From Chloroflexota bacterium (GTDB taxonomy: Bacteria; Chloroflexota; Anaerolineae; Anaerolineales; Villigracilaceae), in assembly GCA_013388855.1 (NCBI GenBank), contig JACAEM010000033.1:111879-175878 (forward strand): DNA of 64,000 nucleotides, in the 5' to 3' direction. The translations under genes were made by a program, and so were the position numbers. Below the pieces are notes generated by a model that had not been told where the DNA came from, searched no databases, and worked only from the letters and a program-made list of their open reading frames with translations. Of the stretch, positions 38,518 through 47,500 are shown one piece after another. Numbering within the stretch: position 1 is the stretch's first letter; every line of letters begins with the position of its first letter.

Positions 38518-40884
38518 TTACATTTCCACAATCGCGGACTCGGTGTCCGTCATCGTCACAGACTTACCGTTAGGGAAGAGAACTTCGGTCTTTCGTTGTC
38601 CGCGGATGATCTTCAAGCCTTTATATTGCACGGTTACATCCCACGGGAAAGGATTTTCGCCTTCGAGCCGCACGCGCGTGGCGGATAGAATTTTCACACC
38701 CAGCACCTGCAAGAACAGTCCCACCGATGCCATGCCGCTGAGAGCATTGCGCTCGCCGATGCCAGTCCCTTTTTCGGCGTGGTAGCGCGCATAGAAGGCA
38801 CGGTTCTGTTTCAGGTTCTGGATGACGGCGTTCATATTGTGAGCGAACAGCCGCGCCGCGTCCGCGCGAAAGCCATAGTGTAAGAGTCCCTCGCAGATGA
38901 GCAAATTCCACGGCAGGTGCGCGGCTTGTGAAACGGTTTCAGCCTCCGGCGCGGGCAGAGCCGGGCAGGCAGGCACTCCAAACGGTCGGTTGAACCGCTT
39001 TGTATCCAGCAGAGCGCGTCCGATCATGGTTTGTGTGCGCTGTTCGTCCGGCACCCCTGCCCATAGCGGCGTGAAGAGAGTGTGGTCTTCGGTGGTGAAA
39101 TCGAGCGTACTGATGACGACGGTGCTGTCATCGTCCAGCCCGCGCACGGAAATTTTGGCAAGCCTGGAATAAATCTGATGCGTGGTATAGATCGCGCCGC
39201 CGGTGCGCCATTGATAATCGCCGGGGGAAACGACCTCGTCGGCGGGTTTCGTGGAGTATTGGTGGATGCGAATCTCCGGTCGCTTCGCGGCGGGATTTTG
39301 GGTCTGCACCTCGATCAACAGGCGGATCGGACTCTCGAATTTCAACTTCGGCGAAAAGACACCGTTCCCCAGTTGTTTTGCCAGTGTCTTGCCCGAGAGG
39401 CTCGAGCCTGAGCCGCGTTCGCGGTAATGATACAAGCCGGTGCGCGCCTGCCACGTGGATTCAATGGACTTGCGCAGTTTCGCGGCTTGTTCGTGGAGCA
39501 GCGCCAGCACATCGTTCTGTTCGAGCGCCTCCGCCATTTTGATGAGGCAGGCGGCTTCGTGATAGAGCATCGCCTCAAGCTGAGGGCTGTGCACCTGCGA
39601 AATATCCACGCCCAGCGACCACTCGTGCCAGGCGTCGAACAGGGGGTTGTCCTCGAAACCGGTTTGCAGGATGTGCTTCCACTGCGGCAGTCCGTCGCGG
39701 TCTTCGTCGTATTCAGGGGAGAACCACGACCAGAAGAATTTATGAAGCGGCTGGAAAACCGTTTTGAGAAACTCCTGATTTTCGCCTTCCTTGTACAATT
39801 TCCATGCGAGACTCGCGAGCAGCGGCGCGGCAAGATAGCGTCCGCGTTGACCGGCAAGACCGGGTCTGCCGTCGATCTCGCCTTCCTCGTTTTGGACGGC
39901 GAGGAAGTTCATGAGCAAGTCCTGTGCGGCTTGCGAGGCGGGAAGCACACTCGCCAGATAATACGCGTCGAGCGGGGATTGTCCGTTCCACGAGACGGGG
40001 TAGTCGGTGCCGTCGCCTTTGGGCGAGTAGCCGTGATCGGGTCCGCGCGAGGAAACGATGGAGGGATGCGGCAAATGAGGCGTTGGCGGGAGAATCAGTC
40101 CGAAGGCCGCGCTCTGGCTGAGTGCGAACGCCGCGTCCCAGTCCTTGTCGCCGGTGCGGATGTCGATGGTCTGGCTTGTGTTGAGGAGTTCGAGGCGGGC
40201 GCGTTCCGCCTCCCAGGGGCGGGCGGCGGTCTGGCGCGCGAGGTCGAATGAGGTTTGCAGGCTGGCGGTCGCGGCTTGCGTCCAGGTGAGTTGACGCGTG
40301 GCGCCGGGACCCAGTTCGAGGTCCAGAAAGAGCGAGGGGTAGGGTCCGGAACCGTGCGCAGGTCCGCCGGTCAGGAAGAGGACGGGGAAGAGTCCGCCTG
40401 TTTGTCCGGCCAGTACGTTGACGAGCTGCATCTGCGAGGAGGTCATGCCCTGCCCGTCGATGGGGGTGAGGAGCGCGCACACTTCCAAACGGATTTTCCG
40501 GTTGGCTGTGGATTTGTTGGCAATGGTCAGACGCCCGCTCACGGCGTTGGAGCCTGGAACCCAGTACTCGGTTGAAACGTCAATGTTGAGTAGCGGAGAA
40601 TATTCAACGATGAGGAAGTTCGGGTAAAAACGGCGGACCGTGGGCGGCAGGGCAAATTGCGCCGGGTTGCTGACCGACTTGCCGTTTTCGCTGAAGCGGT
40701 AGAACAGGCGCATGGATTTGGCACGCAAGCCGAAGGTCGTCTGAAGCGAAAGGGCGGGCGGTTCCCCGCCGCCGAGGCTGAGTTCCCAGATGTGGTCGTT
40801 GAGATAGTCGGGTACGGAGAGGCGGGAGTCCGCCGCGAGGATGAGGCACAGCGGATCGCCGGGTGCAAGGGACCAGTCACGCAT
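38518..40884 (-). CDS. MGH1-like glycoside hydrolase
   Basis: 788 residues. N-terminal beta-sandwich of about 230 residues, then a large alpha/alpha barrel with PVSWNGQSPLDAYYLASV, DRDGLPQWKH, DAWHEWSLGVDIS and YHEAACLIKMAEAL, and a small C-terminal beta domain. This resembles the MGH1/GH63-type barrels that hydrolyse alpha-mannosyl or alpha-glucosyl links. No signal peptide, so cytoplasmic. ATG 40884 lies 7 bp after a good -10, which suggests a leaderless mRNA. Confidence 0.7.
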   Translation of the reverse strand: MRDWSLAPGDPLCLILAADSRLSVPDYLNDHIWELSLGGGEPPALSLQTTFGLRAKSMRLFYRFSENGKSVSNPAQFALPPTVRRFYPNFLIVEYSPLLNIDVSTEYWVPGSNAVSGRLTIANKSTANRKIRLEVCALLTPIDGQGMTSSQMQLVNVLAGQTGGLFPVLFLTGGPAHGSGPYPSLFLDLELGPGATRQLTWTQAATASLQTSFDLARQTAARPWEAERARLELLNTSQTIDIRTGDKDWDAAFALSQSAAFGLILPPTPHLPHPSIVSSRGPDHGYSPKGDGTDYPVSWNGQSPLDAYYLASVLPASQAAQDLLMNFLAVQNEEGEIDGRPGLAGQRGRYLAAPLLASLAWKLYKEGENQEFLKTVFQPLHKFFWSWFSPEYDEDRDGLPQWKHILQTGFEDNPLFDAWHEWSLGVDISQVHSPQLEAMLYHEAACLIKMAEALEQNDVLALLHEQAAKLRKSIESTWQARTGLYHYRERGSGSSLSGKTLAKQLGNGVFSPKLKFESPIRLLIEVQTQNPAAKRPEIRIHQYSTKPADEVVSPGDYQWRTGGAIYTTHQIYSRLAKISVRGLDDDSTVVISTLDFTTEDHTLFTPLWAGVPDEQRTQTMIGRALLDTKRFNRPFGVPACPALPAPEAETVSQAAHLPWNLLICEGLLHYGFRADAARLFAHNMNAVIQNLKQNRAFYARYHAEKGTGIGERNALSGMASVGLFLQVLGVKILSATRVRLEGENPFPWDVTVQYKGLKIIRGQRKTEVLFPNGKSVTMTDTESAIVEM

Positions 40885-40891
40885 GGCTTGT

Positions 40892-40920
40892 ATTGTACGG
40901 GCAGAATGGCAGAAGGTCAA
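40892..40920 (-). promoter_or_regulatory. Promoter for a leaderless glycoside hydrolase mRNA
   Basis: On the minus strand TTGACC and TACAAT at exactly 17-bp spacing; the ATG begins 7 bp after the -10, at the expected transcription start. No SD is possible in between. Confidence 0.75.
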
Positions 40921-40993
40921 AGGGTATAATCTGGTTCAGGTTACATCAATGGTTTCGATACGACCATCAAATAGAGTTATGAGGAGATTTTCT

Positions 40994-41440
40994 ATGGGCC
41001 TGTACTTCGAAGAGTTCAGCGTGGGACAAAGAATCGTGACCGGGAAACGCGTCATCACGGAAGCGGACATCATGGAATTTGCCCGGCTTTCCGGCGACGA
41101 TAACCGCATCCACACCGATCCCGAGTTCAGCAAGACCACTCCCTTTGGCAGGCAGATCGCCCACGGGCTGCTGGGGTTGTCCATCGCTTCGGGGCTGGCG
41201 TGGAAAACCGGACTCATGGAAGGGACGGTCATCGCCTTCCGCGAAGTGCAGGAATGGAAGTTCGTCAAACCCGTCTTTATCGGCGACACGATTTACGTGG
41301 AACTGGTGACTACCGAAACCAAAGCCCTGCCGCGCATCGGCGGCGGTTCTGTGACCATTGCCCTGGAAGTGAAGAACCAGAATGATGAAGTGTGCCATAA
41401 AGGCACATGGGTCGTGTTAATTATGAGCAAGCCGAAATAG
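40994..41440 (+). CDS. MaoC-like hot-dog dehydratase
   Basis: 148-residue single hot-dog domain with the hydratase motif ARLSGDDNRIHTDPEF (catalytic Asp and His) and GRQIAHGLLG. R-specific enoyl-CoA hydratases share this plan. AGGAG lies 8 bp before ATG 40994. No fatty-acid genes adjoin, so the substrate is open. Confidence 0.88.
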   Translation: MGLYFEEFSVGQRIVTGKRVITEADIMEFARLSGDDNRIHTDPEFSKTTPFGRQIAHGLLGLSIASGLAWKTGLMEGTVIAFREVQEWKFVKPVFIGDTIYVELVTTETKALPRIGGGSVTIALEVKNQNDEVCHKGTWVVLIMSKPK

Positions 41441-41505
41441 CTCGTAGATGAACGCGGATGAACATGGATTCGATCCGCTTTATTTGTGTCTATCTGTGGT
41501 GAGTC

Positions 41506-44500
41506 ATGACGAATGAAAACGAAGAAGAGAGAAGAGAATTCATCAGACGCCTGATCGACTCGGAAGCAGAAACCCGTGCCGAGCCTCCGCTGGAGCCGAA
41601 AAAGGACGATGAGTCCGGTGAGCAGGCGGCGACTACAAAAGCCCAACCGCCGCGCCGCACGCCTCCGCCGCACATCCCGCTGGATCAGGACAACATGCCC
41701 CTGCCGCGCCGCGTTGATGAGGTAGACCTGGGCAGCACGCGCGTCACGCCCGCCGCGTATGAGTCGACCAGTCGTCCGCGCAACGGCGTTTCACAGCCGC
41801 GCCGCGTCCCGCCGCCCAGTCAGCCGGTTTCCCGCCCGCTGAAGATCGACCTCAAGCAGGGCTGGGGATGCCTTCTGCGCGGACTGATCCTTGGCTTGTT
41901 TGGTCTGGTGATCCTTGCCATCATCGGCGGTTCGTACGCCGTGTACCAATATTACAGGATTGCGCGTACCCTTCCCAGCGTGGATGATTTGAAGGCGCGC
42001 GCCTCGCAGTTCGAGACCACGCGTATCCTTGACCGCAACGGAAACCTGCTCTACGAAATCCTCGATCCCAGCGCAGGACGCCGCACCTACGTGACCCTCG
42101 ACCGCATCTCCCCGGCTCTGCTCGCAGCGACGATTGCCACCGAGGACAAGGACTTTTACAACCACCCGGGCTTCGATGTGTGGGCAATCATCCGCGCACT
42201 GTGGGAGAACTATCGCACCGATGGACAGGGTGGCGGCGCATCCACCATCACCCAACAATTGGCGCGCGCCCTGCTGCTCACCCCCGAAGAACGCGCCCAG
42301 CGCACCTACTCCCGCAAAGCGCGCGAGATCATCCTTGCGGCAGAGATCACGCGCCGTTACTCGAAGGATGAAATCCTCGAACTATACCTGAACGAAATCT
42401 ACTACGGCAATCTTGCCTACGGCATCGAAGCCGCGGCAGAGACCTACTTCGGCAAGACCGCCAACCAACTGACGCTTTCCGAAGCGTCTTTCCTCGCAGG
42501 ACTTCCCCAGTCGCCCGCCGTCTACGACGTGTACACCAACCGCGATGTGGCGCTGGCCCGCCAGCAACAGGTGCTGGTGCTGATGTTCGGCTTGAGCCAG
42601 GTGGAGGGGTGCATCAAGGTCAGCAACAGCGAAGTGCCCATCTGTGTGGATGAGATCGCCGCGGCGAATGCCGCCAACGAGATGAAAGCGCACAACTTCA
42701 TTTCACCGAACATCGACACACGGTACCCCCATTGGGTCAACTTCGTCCGCTCGCAACTGGAGTCCAAATACGACGCCCAGACGATCTACCGCTCCGGTTT
42801 CATCGTCTACACCACCCTCGACCCGGCGCTTCAAGACGAAGCCCAGCGGCTGGTCACGGAACAAGTGGCGTTGCTCGCCGACAAGAACGCCAAGAACGGC
42901 GCGCTGGTCGCCATCAAACCCTCGACCGGGGAAATCCTGGCAATGGTCGGCTCTCCCGATTTCAACAACGACGCCATCTCCGGTCAGGTCAACATGGCGG
43001 ACAGCCCCACGCGCCAGCCGGGATCATCCATCAAGCCCATCACATATGTCGCCGCCTTCGAAAAAGGCTGGACGCCCGCCACGCTCATCTGGGATGTGCC
43101 GAGTGAATTCCCGCCCTCGGGCAACCCGGATGATACGCGCGAACCGTACAAACCCGTCAACTATGATGGCAAATTTCACGGACCTGTCACCGTCCGCACT
43201 GCACTGGCGAACTCCTTCAACGTCCCTGCCGTCAAAGCGTTGAATTTTGTCGGCATTTACGATAATCCCGCCACCCCGGAAAAAGACGGGATGATCGCGA
43301 TGGCCGAACGGCTGGGCATCACCAGTTTTACGAGACCAGACTACGGCTTGTCCCTGACGCTGGGCGGAGGCGATGTCAGTTTGCTGGAAATGACCACCGC
43401 CTATTCCGTATTTGCGAACGGCGGCAAAAAGGTCCAGCCGGTCGCCATCCTGAAAATCGTCGATTTCGCAGGCAACCTCATCGACGAGTACCAGCCTCCA
43501 CAGGGCGAGCAGGTGATCCGCCCTGAACACGCCTTCCTGATCTCCTCCATCCTTTCGGACAACGACGCGCGTTCCTGGATGTTTGGGACCAACTCGCTTC
43601 TCAACCTGCCCTTCCAGGTCGCCGCAAAGACCGGCACCACCAACGACTTCCGCGACAACTGGACTCTGGGTTACACCCCCGACCTGGTCACCGGCGTGTG
43701 GGTTGGCAACGCCGATTACACCCCGATGGTCAACACCACTGGTCTCTCCGGCGCGGCGCCCATCTGGTCGGCGTTCATGCAATACGCCGTACCCTACGTC
43801 AGCAAGGGAAGCCCGACACCCTTCTACATCCCACCCGGCATCACCGAAAAAATCGTGTGCGCCATGTCGGGCGCGGAACCTTCCAACCAGTGCAGGGGCG
43901 GTCAGCGCAACGAGTTCTTCGCCAGCGACCAGCCCCCCCTGCCAAGCACGCAGGACCTGTTGCGGAGGACACAGATCGACACCTGGACCGGTCTCATTGC
44001 CGGGAACGCCTGCGAGGACTTCGCGCGAGACGAACTGGTCATGAATGTCAAGGATGAGTGGGCACGCAAATGGCTCCGCAGTGCCGAAGGTCGCAGCTGG
44101 CTCGAATCGCACGACATGCCGCGCAATCCGTTCTTCGCCCCCGACCGCGAATGCAGCGCCACCGACCCGCACCCTATCCTCGAGTTCAGCAACCTGAAGG
44201 ACAACGACGTCATCACCGATACCACGCTCGCCATCAGAGGGATCATCGACGTAAGAAACGGCAGCTTCACCGCCTGGCGGCTCGAATATGGCATAGGCAA
44301 GGACCCCACTGGTTGGACACTTCTTGCAGACGGACGGAACAAGTTCGAATCCACTTCACTCATCTTCAATTGGGACCTGAAAGATTTAAAAAGCGACAAG
44401 ATCACCTTGAGACTGTACCTCACCAACGGAGAGGACTACTACGCCGAACGCCGCGTCTTCCTCACCCTCAGCCTGCCCACCCCAACCCCGGAGCCAACCC

Positions 44501-44634
44501 TCACCCCGACGCCCATCCTGCCCACCGACGTGCCAACCGATATTCCGACGAGCACGCCCATTCCCGCCACACCCACCTTCACATTGACGCCCTTCCCCTC
44601 CGAAACACCGACACCAACCCCTACAAATCCATAA
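41506..44634 (+). CDS. Class A penicillin-binding protein (glycosyltransferase/transpeptidase)
   Basis: 1042 residues. Cytoplasmic Pro/Arg-rich N-terminus (about 120 residues), one membrane helix, GT51 domain (EDKDFYNHPGFD, GGASTITQQLAR, KAREIILAAEITRRYSKDE), then transpeptidase with SSIK, SFN and KTGTTND boxes. The C-terminal 300 residues add a beta domain and a long Thr-Pro tail ending TPTPTNP. PBP1a/1c-type enzyme building and cross-linking peptidoglycan. GGTGAG precedes the ATG. Confidence 0.94.
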   Translation: MTNENEEERREFIRRLIDSEAETRAEPPLEPKKDDESGEQAATTKAQPPRRTPPPHIPLDQDNMPLPRRVDEVDLGSTRVTPAAYESTSRPRNGVSQPRRVPPPSQPVSRPLKIDLKQGWGCLLRGLILGLFGLVILAIIGGSYAVYQYYRIARTLPSVDDLKARASQFETTRILDRNGNLLYEILDPSAGRRTYVTLDRISPALLAATIATEDKDFYNHPGFDVWAIIRALWENYRTDGQGGGASTITQQLARALLLTPEERAQRTYSRKAREIILAAEITRRYSKDEILELYLNEIYYGNLAYGIEAAAETYFGKTANQLTLSEASFLAGLPQSPAVYDVYTNRDVALARQQQVLVLMFGLSQVEGCIKVSNSEVPICVDEIAAANAANEMKAHNFISPNIDTRYPHWVNFVRSQLESKYDAQTIYRSGFIVYTTLDPALQDEAQRLVTEQVALLADKNAKNGALVAIKPSTGEILAMVGSPDFNNDAISGQVNMADSPTRQPGSSIKPITYVAAFEKGWTPATLIWDVPSEFPPSGNPDDTREPYKPVNYDGKFHGPVTVRTALANSFNVPAVKALNFVGIYDNPATPEKDGMIAMAERLGITSFTRPDYGLSLTLGGGDVSLLEMTTAYSVFANGGKKVQPVAILKIVDFAGNLIDEYQPPQGEQVIRPEHAFLISSILSDNDARSWMFGTNSLLNLPFQVAAKTGTTNDFRDNWTLGYTPDLVTGVWVGNADYTPMVNTTGLSGAAPIWSAFMQYAVPYVSKGSPTPFYIPPGITEKIVCAMSGAEPSNQCRGGQRNEFFASDQPPLPSTQDLLRRTQIDTWTGLIAGNACEDFARDELVMNVKDEWARKWLRSAEGRSWLESHDMPRNPFFAPDRECSATDPHPILEFSNLKDNDVITDTTLAIRGIIDVRNGSFTAWRLEYGIGKDPTGWTLLADGRNKFESTSLIFNWDLKDLKSDKITLRLYLTNGEDYYAERRVFLTLSLPTPTPEPTLTPTPILPTDVPTDIPTSTPIPATPTFTLTPFPSETPTPTPTNP

Positions 44635-44642
44635 ATAACAGC

Positions 44643-44677
44643 AAACATCCCGAAGGACCGATCCTTCGGGATGTTTT
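44643..44677. terminator. Bidirectional terminator
   Basis: AAACATCCCGAAGGA / TCCTTCGGGATGTTT stem, CCGA loop, T-rich on the plus side and A-rich on the other. Lies between convergent genes (PBP on plus, lipoprotein on minus). Confidence 0.92.
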
Positions 44678-44679
44678 AT

Positions 44680-46101
44680 TCACGGCAATCGGGCGTAGTA
44701 GACAGTGGGGTCCTCGTACGGCGTCATGAAGAAAATAAACTCAATCATCTCCGGACGATTGAAACCCACCACCGACCATTTCACCGATGGACTTGCATCG
44801 AACGAACCCTGGTCGGTCTGCGCGATGACGGAAGCGGGAACGCCCCAACTTCCATCGGCGTTCTTTTTTACATAACACATGGTGTCCATCGAATAACATG
44901 GTTCCTCCGCCGATAGATTGCGATGATGGCCATGACCGATGACATAAACTTCGCCGGAAGCCTTGAGAGCCAAGGCAGGATCGTGCGACAGGAAGTTCAA
45001 CGCCTCATCCACCCAGCCGGAACCTGAATCCGTTAAATAATGGACCCGCCCATAATCACCGATAGCAGCATTAAAACTCTCGATGTAAACCATGTGTTTG
45101 ACTCCGTCCGAGTCGATCACCAAACTCGGACCCTGATCAATGTTCAGCCCGTTATCCTTGCTCGTCCAGACGGCAACGCCGTCCGGGAACTGAAAAGTGC
45201 TTGCCACTTCGACCTCCCCCCAACTTCCGTCGCTGGCGCGCGTGCGCGCACGGATCAACGTCGGGCTGTCCGATTCGGAGATCCACGCGACAGTCACAGA
45301 ATTATCTTTCGGTGAAACGGCAAGAACCGGATGATTGGCGCTCCCCGCCGTATCCACCTGGAAGAAATCACCCAACGGAGTGAGCGAGTTGGCCGCGCTG
45401 TCATATGTGTAGGCGCGATACAGAATGTGATTATCGTTCCTCCAATACGCAAAATGGATGTTCCCTTTCAGGTCCACCATGCCGGTCACCCCGCTCGTGC
45501 CAATGTACAAGCCGGAATCGACCACGCCGCTATCCATTGCCAATGTAATGGCGGGCATGTAGCTGTTCGTTGTCGTGTCAAAGGGATAGTCTTTTGCCTC
45601 CCCGGCTTTTGTGTTGATGATCACATGGATGATATTCCCGCCGTCGTACAGCGCATCCACCGACATGATACTCCTGCTCTCGGTAAACTCGATCACGGGG
45701 ACAAAATCCGCGGCGCTTTCCGGGAAGCCCGGTTTCAATGTCCGGTAGGCGCGCAAAACATTGGAATCCTGCGCGCTCGAAAAAATGTAAAGATAATCAT
45801 TGTTCGTGCGGACGATCTGGTGCGGGATGACATCCGACCCTCCCGGTCCCACCGGGAAGACAACGGAAGTCGTTGGTGCAGGCGCCGTGTTAACGGGAAC
45901 AGGCGTATCCGTAGTCGCGCTCGACTCGGTGGCAGTGGGAGCATCCGTCGGGGAATTGGTCGGTGCATCCGTGGGCGAAACGGAAGGAGTATTCGTCGCG
46001 TTCACTGTGGGAGTGAACGTGGCATCGACCTTTCCCGCTCCACATCCCGCGAGAAGTAGAGAAAAAATCACAATCAATTTGAAAACAAATATATTTTTCA
46101 T
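44680..46101 (-). CDS. Lipoprotein with a sialidase-like repeated beta domain
   Basis: 473 residues: signal peptide with LLAGC lipobox, a Thr/Pro/Ser/Asp-rich spacer of about 60 residues, then a beta-rich domain with recurring blade-like units (IHFAYWRNDNHILYRAY, VTVAWISESDSPTLIRART, KHMVYIESFNA) that suggests a beta-propeller. No catalytic residues recognised. AGGAG precedes ATG 46101. Probably surface bound; function unknown. Confidence 0.75.
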   Translation of the reverse strand: MKNIFVFKLIVIFSLLLAGCGAGKVDATFTPTVNATNTPSVSPTDAPTNSPTDAPTATESSATTDTPVPVNTAPAPTTSVVFPVGPGGSDVIPHQIVRTNNDYLYIFSSAQDSNVLRAYRTLKPGFPESAADFVPVIEFTESRSIMSVDALYDGGNIIHVIINTKAGEAKDYPFDTTTNSYMPAITLAMDSGVVDSGLYIGTSGVTGMVDLKGNIHFAYWRNDNHILYRAYTYDSAANSLTPLGDFFQVDTAGSANHPVLAVSPKDNSVTVAWISESDSPTLIRARTRASDGSWGEVEVASTFQFPDGVAVWTSKDNGLNIDQGPSLVIDSDGVKHMVYIESFNAAIGDYGRVHYLTDSGSGWVDEALNFLSHDPALALKASGEVYVIGHGHHRNLSAEEPCYSMDTMCYVKKNADGSWGVPASVIAQTDQGSFDASPSVKWSVVGFNRPEMIEFIFFMTPYEDPTVYYARLP

Positions 46102-46183
46102 CGTTATTGGCTCCTCATTTTTATTGTTCAAAATCCATGGAACACATATACCACCATGTTTTCCAGGTGTGCATGACCAGTTG

Positions 46184-46212
46184 GTTACAGGGGCATTGGA
46201 GAATGCTATAAT
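46184..46212 (+). promoter_or_regulatory. Promoter of the DUF362 gene
   Basis: GTTACA and TATAAT at 17-bp spacing, with TGC directly before TATAAT (extended -10). About 75 bp before the DUF362 start. Confidence 0.6.
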
Positions 46213-46286
46213 CAACATAGTCAACTGTCACATAGATTGCATCCGAAAAAGCGGGGCGCGCCGTTTTGTCAGGAAAGGAAAACCTC

Positions 46287-47426
46287 ATGACCATGAAATC
46301 CAAAGTTGCCATTTTGCGCACTCACCCTGAAACCGTGCTCGATGATTATCAATGCCTGTTCGAGTTGGGTGGCGGCAGGCAGGCTCTGGCAGCCAATACC
46401 CCTACGATCATCAAGGACAATATCTCCTGGCATTTCCCGATGCCGAGCGCCAACACTACTCCCTGGCAATTGGAGGGGACAGCGCTTGCCTTGCAAAAAG
46501 CCGGATTTACCGACCTTTCCTGTGTGCAGAACAAGACTGTTGTCATCGACACGTACAAGGGTGAAGACCTCAACGGGTACGTGCCCATTTTCAAGCGTTA
46601 CCAGATCCCGGTGAAATACAACTTCAAGCCTGAGGATATGACATGGATTCCCTTCCAGCCTAAAGAAAAGCTGCTGGTGCTGGATCATATCTTCCCGCAC
46701 GGTTTGCACATTCCCGATTACCTGATCGGCAAGAACATCGTTCATCTGCCGACGATGAAATGTCACCTCTACACGACCACCACGGGCGCGATGAAAAATG
46801 CCTTCGGCGGACTGTTGAACACGCATCGCCATTACACCCATACCTGGATCCACGAAACGCTGGTGGACCTGCTGACCATCCAGAAGGAAATTCATCCGGG
46901 TCTCTTCGCGCTGATGGATGGCACCACCGCCGGGAATGGACCCGGTCCCCGCACCATGCTGCCGGTGGTGAAGAACGTCATTCTCGCCTCTGCAGACCAG
47001 GTGGCGATCGATGCGGTCGCGGCAAAGATCATGGGAATCGACCCGATGGGAATCAAGTACATTCGTCTCGCACATGAAAAGGGATTGGGGGTGGGCAATC
47101 CGCGTGAAATCGAGATCGTCGGCGATACTGATGTGGCAAATGAAGACTGGGGGTTCAAGGTGGGCGGCAACTTCCACGGTTTCTTGGCATGGCTGGCGTG
47201 GTACGGACCGACCAGGTTTCTCCAACCGCTGATCATGCGCACCCCGCTGGTGGCTATCCCGATTTTTGTATCAGAGTTCGGTCACGATCATCTTCAGTGG
47301 CCTCTGCGCTTCAAGAAAATTGCAGAGGAATGGCAGGCTACCACGGAGTGGGGTCAACTCTTTACACGCTACCAAAAGGAAGGGTATCTGGGTGAGTTGC
47401 CAAAAGAAATTGCCGCCCATTCATGA
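46287..47426 (+). CDS. DUF362 domain-containing protein
   Basis: 379 residues of the DUF362 family, seen in NIVHLPTMKCHLYTTTTGAMKNAFGG, LFALMDGTTAGNGPGPR, and DQVAIDAVAAKIMGIDP. Members often occur with ferredoxin domains; no Fe-S Cys cluster is present here. The biochemical role is not established. AGGAAAGG precedes ATG 46287. Confidence 0.85.
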   Translation: MTMKSKVAILRTHPETVLDDYQCLFELGGGRQALAANTPTIIKDNISWHFPMPSANTTPWQLEGTALALQKAGFTDLSCVQNKTVVIDTYKGEDLNGYVPIFKRYQIPVKYNFKPEDMTWIPFQPKEKLLVLDHIFPHGLHIPDYLIGKNIVHLPTMKCHLYTTTTGAMKNAFGGLLNTHRHYTHTWIHETLVDLLTIQKEIHPGLFALMDGTTAGNGPGPRTMLPVVKNVILASADQVAIDAVAAKIMGIDPMGIKYIRLAHEKGLGVGNPREIEIVGDTDVANEDWGFKVGGNFHGFLAWLAWYGPTRFLQPLIMRTPLVAIPIFVSEFGHDHLQWPLRFKKIAEEWQATTEWGQLFTRYQKEGYLGELPKEIAAHS

Positions 47427-47444
47427 GGGAAAGCGTTGAGAACA

Positions 47445-47484
47445 AAAACAGGGAGACAAGTTTTGGTTTGTCTCCCTGTTTTGT
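47445..47484. terminator. Bidirectional terminator
   Basis: AAAACAGGGAGACAA / TTGTCTCCCTGTTTT stem with a T-rich tail, between the convergent DUF362 and pepF genes. Confidence 0.9.
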
Positions 47485-47500
47485 TGTTTACCGTCACCTC

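Noticed and set aside
43024..44172. Minus-strand reading frame opposite the class A PBP
   Set aside because: Composition typical of an antisense shadow; the PBP motifs on the plus strand are complete.
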